NCBI GenBank assembly: GCA_023433445.1
Contig: JAEZCS010000250.1
Location: forward strand, 1-17,889
From: Pseudomonadota bacterium
GTDB lineage: Bacteria; Pseudomonadota; Alphaproteobacteria; Sphingomonadales; Sphingomonadaceae
Length of the DNA stretch: 17,889 nt
Reading direction: 5' to 3'
The translations under genes and the position numbers were made by a program. The notes beneath the pieces are model-generated. The model was given only the letters and a program-made list of their open reading frames with translations. It did not search any database and had not been told where the DNA came from. This document shows positions 1 through 5,882 of the stretch, piece by piece (the first letter of the stretch is position 1; each line of letters opens with the position of its first letter).

Positions 1-605
1 GCCAAGGTACACCCGGTCCCATGCGTGTGAATCGTTTCAATTCGCGCATTGCTCCACGACTTTACGAGACCTTGCGGCCCGATCAGCCGATCCGTCAGCA
101 TCGCTCCCTCGCCATGCCCGCCCTTCGCCAGCACATGCGTATCGAACCGGATGGCAATCTGTTCGCCGCCCAACGCCGCCAACTCCGGTATATTCGGCGT
201 CACCAAAGTCGCCAGCGCCATCAACCGCTCAAACACCGCGATCGTCGCCTCATCCGTCAGCACAGATCCGCTGGTCGCGACCATCACTGGATCAAATATG
301 ATCGGCACATCTATCAACTGCGCGAGCCGATCAGCGACCGCGTCTGCAGTGTCGGCCGATCCAATCATCCCGATCTTGACCGCATCGACACCGATGTCGC
401 TGATGACACTGTCCATCTGCTGAACGACCATGTCCACTGGCACCGCATGCACAGCCTGAACACCCATCGTGTTCTGGGCGGTAATGGCGGTGATTGCAGT
501 CATCGCATGACCACCCAATAGCGTAACAGTCCGGATGTCAGCCTGAATGCCAGCCCCACCGCCGCTGTCTGACCCCGCAACGATCAAAATACGCGCGGGC
601 TTCAT
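1..605 (-). CDS. thiD: Hydroxymethylpyrimidine/phosphomethylpyrimidine kinase ThiD (3' end outside window)
   Basis: ThiD phosphorylates 4-amino-5-hydroxymethyl-2-methylpyrimidine (HMP) to HMP-P and then HMP-PP, the pyrimidine half of thiamine, in the cytoplasm. About 201 codons are visible. The N-terminus begins MKPARILIVAGSDSGGGAGI, with the Gly-rich GSDSGGGAGIQAD substrate-binding motif of the ThiD/PfkB-like fold. KIGMIG follows in the middle. The last visible residues are GTGCTL, the anion-hole and catalytic-Cys segment that lies near residue 210 in the family. About 60 residues are therefore missing beyond the left edge. The start ATG (605-603) overlaps the TGA of the upstream DUF1272 gene as ATGA, which indicates translational coupling in the glmM-DUF1272-thiD operon. 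The plus-strand ORFs in the same place are shadows. The identification is firm. Confidence 0.93.
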   Translation of the reverse strand, partial: MKPARILIVAGSDSGGGAGIQADIRTVTLLGGHAMTAITAITAQNTMGVQAVHAVPVDMVVQQMDSVISDIGVDAVKIGMIGSADTADAVADRLAQLIDVPIIFDPVMVATSGSVLTDEATIAVFERLMALATLVTPNIPELAALGGEQIAIRFDTHVLAKGGHGEGAMLTDRLIGPQGLVKSWSNARIETIHTHGTGCTL

Positions 606-826
606 GCCTTGTAGTGACGCTTAGTAGAGGCTGGATGGCGGACGAGTGCATCACCCCTGCGTGTCGGGCGATCCATCAACTCGCCACGACAATTGGGGCA
701 ACAGTCATCCAGCGCCTCTGCGCAGCTAGCGCAAAAGGTGCATTCGAACGAACAGATGAACGCCCCCGGTTCCGCCGCTGGCAAGTCCGTGCCGCATTGT
801 TCACAATCAGGACGCATCTCCAGCAT
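602..826 (-). CDS. DUF1272 small cysteine-rich (zinc-binding-like) protein
   Basis: This is a 74-residue protein beginning MLEMRPDCEQCGTDLP, with Cys at residues 8, 11, 25, 29, 32, 35, 42, 43 and 46. The CxxC pairs (CEQC, CTFC, CASC, CPNC) look like one or two structural zinc sites. The layout, including the FECTFCASCAE and CCPNCRGEL segments, matches the DUF1272 family. No biochemical function is established for that family. The gene is wedged between glmM (TGATG overlap, one shared base) and thiD (ATGA overlap), so it is almost certainly translated from the same mRNA. That location supports reality but says little about its role. The last 20 residues are Arg/His/Lys-rich and are not part of the Cys core. 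The family call is good; the function is unknown. Confidence 0.88.
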   Translation of the reverse strand: MLEMRPDCEQCGTDLPAAEPGAFICSFECTFCASCAEALDDCCPNCRGELMDRPTRRGDALVRHPASTKRHYKA

Positions 827-2166
827 CAGGCGGCAACCCTCGCGACAGCATCACAAATCCGCTCAACCACGTCCTTCACCTGATCTTCCCGGTCCCCCTC
901 CGCCATCACACGGATCACTGGTTCAGTGCCGGACGGACGAATAACCAATCTGCCGCAGCCGTTGAGTTCGCCTTCCGCCTGCGCGATCACTCGCTTGACC
1001 TCTTCATGCTCCAATGGCTTGCCACCGGAGAAGCGCACATTCTTGAGGAGCTGCGGCACGGGATCAAACTGATGCAGGACTTCGCTGGCAGGCTTGCCTG
1101 AGCGAACCAGCGCCGCAAGCACCTGCAAGGCCGCTACGGTGCCGTCTCCGGTCGTCGCATAGTCGGACAGGATCATGTGCCCGGATTGCTCTCCGCCAAC
1201 ATTGAAGCCGCCGTCGCGCATGCGCTCCAGAACATAGCGATCACCCACCTTGGTGCGCTCCAGATTGATCCCCTGCGCAGCGAGATGGCGCTCCAGGCCA
1301 AGGTTTGACATCACCGTCGCGACCAAGCCGCCCCCGCGCAACGATCCGTCACGTGCGAAATTGGTAGCGATCAGCGCCATGATCTGATCACCGTCGACAA
1401 TCTGGCCTTTCTCATCCACAACAATCAGGCGGTCGGCGTCACCGTCCAGCGCAATTCCTATGTCGGCGCCGGACGAAACGACCGTTTCCTGGCACAGAAG
1501 CGGAGAAGTCGATCCGCAGCCATCGTTGATATTGATGCCGTTCGGCGTCACGCCGATTGCGATCACCTCAGCGCCCAATTCCCAGAGAGCCGACGGTGCG
1601 ACCTGATATGCTGCGCCGTTCGCGCAATCGACGACAATCTTCAGGCCATCCAAACGAAGATCGGCTGGAAAACTCGACTTGACCGCGTGGATATAGCGTC
1701 CTCGTGCATCCTCGACCCGGCGTGCACGCCCAATTTCAGAAGGCGCTGCGAGCGGGATATCCTGCTCCAGCATTGCCTCTATCTTCAATTCGTCTTCATC
1801 CGACAGCTTGTAGCCGTCCGGCCCAAAAAGCTTAATGCCATTGTCGGCGTAGGGATTGTGACTGGCTGAGATCATCACGCCCAGATCAGCACGCATCGAA
1901 TGGGCAAGCAGCGCGACTGCTGGCGTAGGGATCGGGCCAAACTGGACAACATCCATGCCCACGGCCGTAAAGCCAGCCACCAGTGCATTTTCAACCATAT
2001 AGCCCGACAGCCGCGTATCCTTGCCAATCACGACCCGGTGTCTGTGGCTACCGCGCTGGAAATGCTTCCCTGCGGCCATACCGACTTTCATCGCCAACTC
2101 GGCAGTCATCGGCCATTGATTCGTCCGACCCCTGATACCGTCCGTACCGAAATAACGTCTGCTCAT
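826..2166 (-). CDS. glmM: Phosphoglucosamine mutase GlmM
   Basis: GlmM interconverts glucosamine-6-phosphate and glucosamine-1-phosphate on the route to UDP-GlcNAc for peptidoglycan and lipopolysaccharide. With the start at 2166 the protein is 446 aa, the usual family length (about 445), and begins MSRRYFGTDGIRG. The phosphoserine loop ISASHNP puts the catalytic Ser at residue 102. The metal-binding loop DGDADR is at 241-246 and the C-terminal phosphate-binding loop RPSGTEP at about 410-416. The open frame extends 30 codons further upstream (to 2256), but that extension lacks family character, so I prefer the internal ATG. A purine-rich GGGACGGAAAATC precedes it, a modest ribosome binding site. 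It is the first gene of the operon with the DUF1272 gene and thiD. The pairing with glmM is biosynthetically unrelated to thiamine and probably reflects shared housekeeping expression. Confidence 0.96.
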   Translation of the reverse strand: MSRRYFGTDGIRGRTNQWPMTAELAMKVGMAAGKHFQRGSHRHRVVIGKDTRLSGYMVENALVAGFTAVGMDVVQFGPIPTPAVALLAHSMRADLGVMISASHNPYADNGIKLFGPDGYKLSDEDELKIEAMLEQDIPLAAPSEIGRARRVEDARGRYIHAVKSSFPADLRLDGLKIVVDCANGAAYQVAPSALWELGAEVIAIGVTPNGININDGCGSTSPLLCQETVVSSGADIGIALDGDADRLIVVDEKGQIVDGDQIMALIATNFARDGSLRGGGLVATVMSNLGLERHLAAQGINLERTKVGDRYVLERMRDGGFNVGGEQSGHMILSDYATTGDGTVAALQVLAALVRSGKPASEVLHQFDPVPQLLKNVRFSGGKPLEHEEVKRVIAQAEGELNGCGRLVIRPSGTEPVIRVMAEGDREDQVKDVVERICDAVARVAA

Positions 2167-2256
2167 GATTTTCCGTCCCGCCCTGAGGCCCAACCCATGG
2201 TCCCCCATAGCAATCTTTGTTCGACTTTCCATCGCCGAGCCTTCATTCCCTAGCAA

Positions 2257-2811
2257 GTGAACGAGTTCAATGCGGCGGTGGACGCGCTCTCAAGCGCGGT
2301 CTTTTTCAAGCTTCCCATGCTCGGGACCCAGATCGAATTGATCGTCCTCTACCTGGCCGCGCCGATGTTGTTCTTCACTGTCTGGCTCGGGCTCCCCAAC
2401 GTGCACGCTGTCGGCCGGGCGGTGCGGATCTTGCGTACGCAGCCAAGCGAGAGCGAAGCCAAGGGTGACGTCAGCCAATGGGGTGCGCTGACCACCGCGC
2501 TCGCCGGTACGATTGGGCTCGGCAACATCGCTGGGGTTGCAGTTGCGCTGACGATGGGCGGGCCGGGCGCAATTTTCTGGATGTTCGTGATCGGCTGGTT
2601 CGCGATGACCGTGAAGATGGCGGAAGTGACCCTTGGCCTTAAGTATCGAACATTCGATCAACGCGGCCATGTCCATGGCGGACCTATGTATGTGCTCAGA
2701 GCCATCGGCGCGGCGCGTGGCTGGCCAAGGCTGGGCTTGGCACTCGGAGGGCTGTACGCCTTCTTCGCGTTGTTCGGGGCGATCCCGATCTTACCTGAAT
2801 TCGCCCGATGA
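2257..2811 (+). pseudogene. Truncated AGCS-family sodium:alanine/glycine symporter (N-terminal fragment)
   Basis: This 184-codon frame opens with GTG at 2257 and no good ribosome binding site. It encodes hydrophobic segments typical of the alanine/glycine:cation symporter (AGCS, AlsT-like) family. The signature region is visible: QWGALTTALAGTIGLGNIAG at about residues 73-92, followed by GGPGAIFWMFVIGWFAMTVKMAE and HGGPMYVL. Family members are roughly 450-550 aa with 10-12 membrane segments. Here the frame stops just after LYAFFALFGAIP, and about two thirds of the protein, including most of the transport core, is absent. No continuation was found in other frames between 2812 and 2900. It is divergent from glmM. 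A functional carrier is unlikely, so I call it a decayed or deletion-truncated gene. Confidence 0.8.
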
Positions 2812-2850
2812 CCCTCCAGTCAGTCGAGCAATTCGATAAGCAGCTCATAC

Positions 2851-2876
2851 AAAAAAGCCCCGCATAGCGCGGGGCC
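2851..2876 (-). terminator. Intrinsic terminator after the CsbD gene
   Basis: A perfect 7-bp stem (2857-2863 with 2869-2875, GCCCCGC/GCGGGGC) closes a 5-nt loop. Read on the minus strand it is followed by six U residues (2856-2851). It lies 25 nt beyond the csbD stop and also sits convergently downstream of the truncated symporter frame. Confidence 0.88.
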
Positions 2877-2900
2877 TCTCTCTCGATGCGCCAATGGCTA

Positions 2901-3083
2901 TCAAATCTTGTCGCCAAGCGCGCCCTTCACTGAGCCTTTGACGTCTTGAGCAGTGCCCTTGGCCTTCTGGGCCTTACCTTCTGCAGCAAGCCCAGCATCA
3001 TTTTGATTCTTCCCTACCGCTTCCTTGGCGGAGCCTGCAGCCTTGTTGCCTGCAGCTTTCAACTTGTCGGTCAGTTCACCCAT
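2901..3083 (-). CDS. CsbD family stress-associated protein
   Basis: This is a 60-residue, very hydrophilic Lys/Ala/Gly-rich protein, starting MGELTDKLKAAGNKAAGSAK, with repeated helical AxGxAKxAxG units. That is the hallmark of CsbD-like (YjbJ-type) proteins, which are abundant in general stress and stationary phase but have no defined biochemical activity. The ATG at 3083-3081 is chosen because a perfect AGGAGG lies 5 nt upstream; the open frame extends 12 codons further without support. It is monocistronic, with its own intrinsic terminator, and is separated from rpsI by another terminator. A degenerate GCAAC-N17-TGTT lies upstream (around 3140), but it is too weak to call a general-stress sigma promoter. 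Confidence 0.9.
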   Translation of the reverse strand: MGELTDKLKAAGNKAAGSAKEAVGKNQNDAGLAAEGKAQKAKGTAQDVKGSVKGALGDKI

Positions 3084-3179
3084 AAGGTCCTCCTGTCGTG
3101 GTCTACGGCAGGTCAACAACCTGGATTACAGAAAGGTTGCCACTGGTACGCGTGCGCAACGGAATGTGGCGGATAATAG

Positions 3180-3204
3180 AAAAAGGGGCCGGAAAACCGG
3201 CCCC
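3180..3204 (-). terminator. Intrinsic terminator of the rplM-rpsI operon
   Basis: A perfect 8-bp GC-rich stem (3185-3192 with 3197-3204, GGGGCCGG/CCGGCCCC) with a 4-nt loop is followed on the minus strand by five U residues (3184-3180). It lies 24 nt beyond the rpsI stop codon, as expected for the end of this ribosomal operon. Confidence 0.92.
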
Positions 3205-3228
3205 TCTCCAAAAGCTTGCTGCTGACGC

Positions 3229-3771
3229 TTAGCGCTTCGAGAACTGGAAGCTACGACGAGCCTTGGCCTTGCCGTACTTCTTACGTTCAACCGTACGGCT
3301 GTCGCGGGTCAGGAAGCCTTCGGCCTTGACCGCGCTGCGCCGCGCGGGTTCGTACTTGGACAGCGCCTGGGCGATGCCGTGCTTGACCGCGCCGGCTTGA
3401 CCCGACAGACCGCCACCCTTGACGGTTGCGATCACATCATACTGGCCTTCGCGCTCGGTAACGCCGAAGGGCTGGTTGATGACCAGACGCAGAGTCGGAC
3501 GAGCGAAATAGACTTCCTGATCGCGGCCATTGACCGTAATCTTGCCGGTGCCGGGCTTCACCCAGACGCGGGCGACGGCGTCCTTACGGCGGCCAGTGGC
3601 ATAAGCGCGGCCGAGGCTGTCGATTTCCTGAGCGCGCAGGGGAGCCGAAGGCTGAACCGGCGCGATGGGCGCGTCGGCAGCGGCGGTTTCACCAGCAGCA
3701 GCGGGAACAGCGGCGGGCGCGTTGGCGGTCAGCGACGCGAGGTCGGACAGGGACTGGCGGTTATCGGACAT
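3229..3771 (-). CDS. rpsI: 30S ribosomal protein S9 with N-terminal extension
   Basis: This is uS9, a component of the small-subunit head whose C-terminal tail contacts P-site tRNA. The protein is 180 aa. The conserved domain starts at about residue 55 (RAYATGRRKDAVARVWVKPG), continues through LRLVINQPFGVT and VKGGGLSGQAGAVKHGIAQAL, and ends with the basic tail KARRSFQFSKR that reaches the decoding region. The first roughly 50 residues are an Ala/Pro-rich, low-complexity extension absent from the 130-aa Escherichia coli protein; S9 extensions of this kind are known in Alphaproteobacteria. The start overlaps the rplM stop by one base (TAATG), so the two are translationally coupled. The operon order L13-S9 is the near-universal bacterial arrangement. 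Confidence 0.97.
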   Translation of the reverse strand: MSDNRQSLSDLASLTANAPAAVPAAAGETAAADAPIAPVQPSAPLRAQEIDSLGRAYATGRRKDAVARVWVKPGTGKITVNGRDQEVYFARPTLRLVINQPFGVTEREGQYDVIATVKGGGLSGQAGAVKHGIAQALSKYEPARRSAVKAEGFLTRDSRTVERKKYGKAKARRSFQFSKR

Positions 3772-4250
3772 TATGCACCCACCTTGTTCTTGCGGTTGCG
3801 CGATGCAAAATCGAGCACTTCGGGGTTCTGCGCTTCGTGCGGATGTTCAGCGCCAGCGAAAATGCGCAGGTTGCGCATCTGCTGACGGCCGAGCGGACCA
3901 CGGGGGATCATGCGCTCAACGGCCTTTTCGAGGACGCGCTCGGGGAAACGGCCTTCCAGGATCTTGGCAGGCGTGGTTTCCTTGATGCCGCCGGCGTAAC
4001 CGGTGTGCTTGTAGTAAACCTTGTCGGTCAGCTTACGACCGGTGAACTTCACCTTGCCCGCGTTGATGATGATGACATTGTCACCGCAATCGACGTGGGG
4101 CGTGAAGCTGGTCTTGTGCTTGCCGCGAAGGATGTTCGCGACGGTCGAGGCGAGGCGGCCGACGACGAGACCTTCCGCGTCGATCAGGATCCACTTCTTT
4201 TCGACCGTTGCCGGGGTTGCCGGCTTGGTGGTCTTCATCAGCGCCTTCAT
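3771..4250 (-). CDS. rplM: 50S ribosomal protein L13
   Basis: This is uL13, an early-assembling large-subunit protein. It is 159 aa, slightly longer than the 142-aa Escherichia coli protein because of a short N-terminal extension. Recognisable segments are KKWILIDAEGLVVGRLAST near the N-terminus, GKHKTSFTPHVDCGDNVIIIN, YYKHTGYAGGIK, MIPRGPLGRQQMRNL and AGAEHPHEAQNPE. The start at 4250 is supported by GGAG about 10 nt upstream; an internal Met at residue 5 is an alternative. It is the first gene of the rplM-rpsI operon. The approximately 130-nt upstream leader carries a plausible sigma-70 promoter and a small hairpin. Confidence 0.97.
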   Translation of the reverse strand: MKALMKTTKPATPATVEKKWILIDAEGLVVGRLASTVANILRGKHKTSFTPHVDCGDNVIIINAGKVKFTGRKLTDKVYYKHTGYAGGIKETTPAKILEGRFPERVLEKAVERMIPRGPLGRQQMRNLRIFAGAEHPHEAQNPEVLDFASRNRKNKVGA

Positions 4251-4281
4251 GGTGCCAATCTCCAGAATGAAATAGTGAACT

Positions 4282-4300
4282 GAAAGCGTTCTGGGCTTTC
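4282..4300 (-). promoter_or_regulatory. Small hairpin in the rplM 5' leader
   Basis: GAAAGC (4282-4287) and GCTTTC (4295-4300) form a perfect 6-bp stem with a 7-nt loop, about 32 nt upstream of the rplM start codon and inside the predicted mRNA leader. L13 is known to autoregulate its operon in Escherichia coli, but no such leader is established for sphingomonads. The role of this hairpin is speculative. Confidence 0.3.
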
Positions 4301-4312
4301 AGAAGATGGGGG

Positions 4313-4341
4313 CTAATGACGTTGAGGGCTTCAGAAGTCAA
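4313..4341 (-). promoter_or_regulatory. Candidate sigma-70 promoter for rplM-rpsI
   Basis: On the minus strand TTGACT (4341-4336) and CATTAG (4318-4313) are separated by exactly 17 nt. They lie 60-90 nt upstream of the rplM start, a sensible position for the ribosomal operon promoter. The -10 element is imperfect. Confidence 0.45.
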
Positions 4342-4360
4342 GAGATTCGGCGGGTTTCCT

Positions 4361-4382
4361 GACGGGTAAAATAATACCCGTC
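4361..4382 (-). terminator. Perfect hairpin overlapping the cutA stop codon
   Basis: GACGGGTA (4361-4368) and TACCCGTC (4375-4382) form a perfect 8-bp stem with a 6-nt AT-only loop. The stem includes two bases of the cutA TGA (4383-4381). There is no U-tract on the minus strand, so it may be a weak terminator or a 3'-end mRNA stabiliser. It sits at the boundary between the ctaA-cutA and rplM-rpsI units. Confidence 0.5.
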
Positions 4383-4701
4383 ACTTCGCGATCTGTTCTG
4401 CCACCCATTTTGCGTAGGCCAAATCAGCCAAATCCACCGGCAAAGCGAGGATAGCGGGCACCTCATAGTCGTGTAGCTCGGCAATCCGCGCCATCAGGGC
4501 GTCGCGGCGCGAAGGCGTGGTCTTGAAGAGGACAGGCACCTCCGCCGCGCTTTCCATGACCCCGTTCCATTCATAGAGCGAGGTTGCGGTTCCAAGGATA
4601 TTGGCGCAGGCAGCCAACCTTTCCCCTATTAGTTGGCGGGCCACGCGATCAGCCGCCTCCGCCGACCCGAAGAGCGTGTAGACCAGCGCGACGCCGCTCA
4701 T
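4381..4701 (-). CDS. cutA: CutA1 divalent-cation tolerance family protein
   Basis: This is a 106-residue CutA1-type protein, the family's normal size of about 105-115 aa. It forms very stable cytosolic trimers with a ferredoxin-like fold. The name comes from an Escherichia coli copper-tolerance phenotype, but the molecular function is still debated. Family segments visible are VYTLFGSAEAADRVARQLI, ERLAACANI, YEWNGVMESAAEVPVLFKT and LHDYEVPAILALPV near residues 76-89. The start is ATG 4701-4699, which overlaps the ctaA TGA as ATGA; a longer open frame extends to 5043 but only overlaps ctaA and lacks CutA similarity. Co-transcription with haem A synthase is notable, since both touch copper and cytochrome oxidase biology, but that link is only an inference. 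Confidence 0.92.
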   Translation of the reverse strand: MSGVALVYTLFGSAEAADRVARQLIGERLAACANILGTATSLYEWNGVMESAAEVPVLFKTTPSRRDALMARIAELHDYEVPAILALPVDLADLAYAKWVAEQIAK

Positions 4702-5741
4702 GCGCGGCGGCGCCCCACGACATGGGCGCCCCACGCTGCGGCAGCGACGACAACAGCACCGGCAGCTTGGTGCAGCACAGCAAGCGGCAAGGCGATGCCG
4801 CTGACGACGGTGGCGATGCCAAGCACGATCTGCGTGCCGACCGAAGCGTTGATCGCGATCGAGGCCCCGCGCCGCCCTGCCCCCTTTGCCTTGCGCGCAA
4901 GGAGGACCAGCATGACGGCGGCAACCCACGCCCACCAGCGATGGATGAAATGGACGAGATAGGGATCGCTGGACAATGTGGCCCAGAGCGATCCCAACCA
5001 GGAAATCCCATCCGGCACGAAATGGTCGTTCATCAGCGGCCATGTATTGGAGACATATCCCGCGTCGAGCCCGGCGGTGAAGGCGCCGAACATCAGCTGG
5101 ACCAGCAGCACCAGCAGGACGACAAGCGTGAAGGGGCGCAGCACGGCCGGACGTGCAGCCGGGTTCCGCGCAAGGGCCAGCAGATCAAGCGCCGTCCAGA
5201 CAAGACCGCCAATGATGAAAAGCGCGGTCAGGAGGTGCACCGCAAGCCGGTAATGGCTGACATCCGTGCGGACCGACAGGCCGGACGTCACCATCCACCA
5301 GCCAATCGCGCCCTGAAACCCGCCAAGCGCCAGCAGGGCGACCAGGCGCAACCCGTAACCGGACGGGATCGCGCGGCGCCAGGCGAACCAGATCAGCGGA
5401 ATGGCGAAGGCGAGCCCGATCAATCGCCCGAGCAAGCGGTGCACCCATTCCCAGAAGAAGATGAACTGGAAATCGGAGAGGCTCATACCCTGCCGCAACT
5501 GCTGATATTCGGGGATTTGCTGATAGAGACGGAAAGCTTCCTCCCACTGCGCATGAGTCAGCGGCGGTATTGCGCCGGTGATCGGCTTCCATTCCGTTAT
5601 CGACAAACCGGATTCGGTAAGGCGCGTGATGCCGCCAACCACCACCATGAAGAAAACCAGCGCCGCGACGCCAAGCAGCCAGCGAGCGATCGAGAGCGGA
5701 CGGGATGCGGCCATAGCTGAGCCAAAGGCAAGTTCGGTCAT
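4698..5741 (-). CDS. ctaA: Haem A synthase (CtaA/COX15 type)
   Basis: This is a 347-aa integral membrane enzyme that oxidises the C8 methyl of haem O to the formyl group of haem A for aa3-type cytochrome oxidase. Around eight hydrophobic segments are visible. The family signature GGITRLTESGLSITEWKP is at about residues 36-53, followed by GAIPPL. Four conserved histidines that would ligate haem are in EWVHR (H101), LAVHLL (H169), FIHRWW (H267) and LHQAAG (H324). The length and four-His pattern fit the alphaproteobacterial COX15-like form. The start at 5741 has no strong ribosome binding site, and an internal Met at residue 10 is possible. It overlaps cutA by 4 nt. The large plus-strand open frame opposite it is a high-GC shadow. 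Confidence 0.95.
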   Translation of the reverse strand: MTELAFGSAMAASRPLSIARWLLGVAALVFFMVVVGGITRLTESGLSITEWKPITGAIPPLTHAQWEEAFRLYQQIPEYQQLRQGMSLSDFQFIFFWEWVHRLLGRLIGLAFAIPLIWFAWRRAIPSGYGLRLVALLALGGFQGAIGWWMVTSGLSVRTDVSHYRLAVHLLTALFIIGGLVWTALDLLALARNPAARPAVLRPFTLVVLLVLLVQLMFGAFTAGLDAGYVSNTWPLMNDHFVPDGISWLGSLWATLSSDPYLVHFIHRWWAWVAAVMLVLLARKAKGAGRRGASIAINASVGTQIVLGIATVVSGIALPLAVLHQAAGAVVVAAAAWGAHVVGRRRA

Positions 5742-5882
5742 GGCGCCGACCCATGCGCCGATGCCGGAATTGTTGCAAGGGGTCGACCATCGGACAAAAG
5801 GTCACAACCTCCCGTAACGAGCGGATACAATTGATGTGACAGGCGTATCCCCGTTCATGCACTTCTTAACTGAGGATAATTC

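Noticed and set aside
21..521. Plus-strand frames of 166 and 124 codons at the left end
   Set aside because: Antisense to thiD, whose conserved motifs are continuous on the minus strand.
3120..3160. Stress-sigma promoter for the CsbD gene (GCAAC-N17-TGTT)
   Set aside because: One mismatch in each element is too many for a short consensus; kept only as a remark.
4584..5720. Plus-strand 378-codon frame opposite ctaA
   Set aside because: Highly charged, low-complexity antisense shadow of a confidently identified membrane protein gene in GC-rich DNA.
5185..5862. Minus-strand 225-codon frame partly overlapping the 5' half of ctaA
   Set aside because: Out-of-frame Arg-rich translation of ctaA; no frameshift is needed because ctaA is intact in its own frame.
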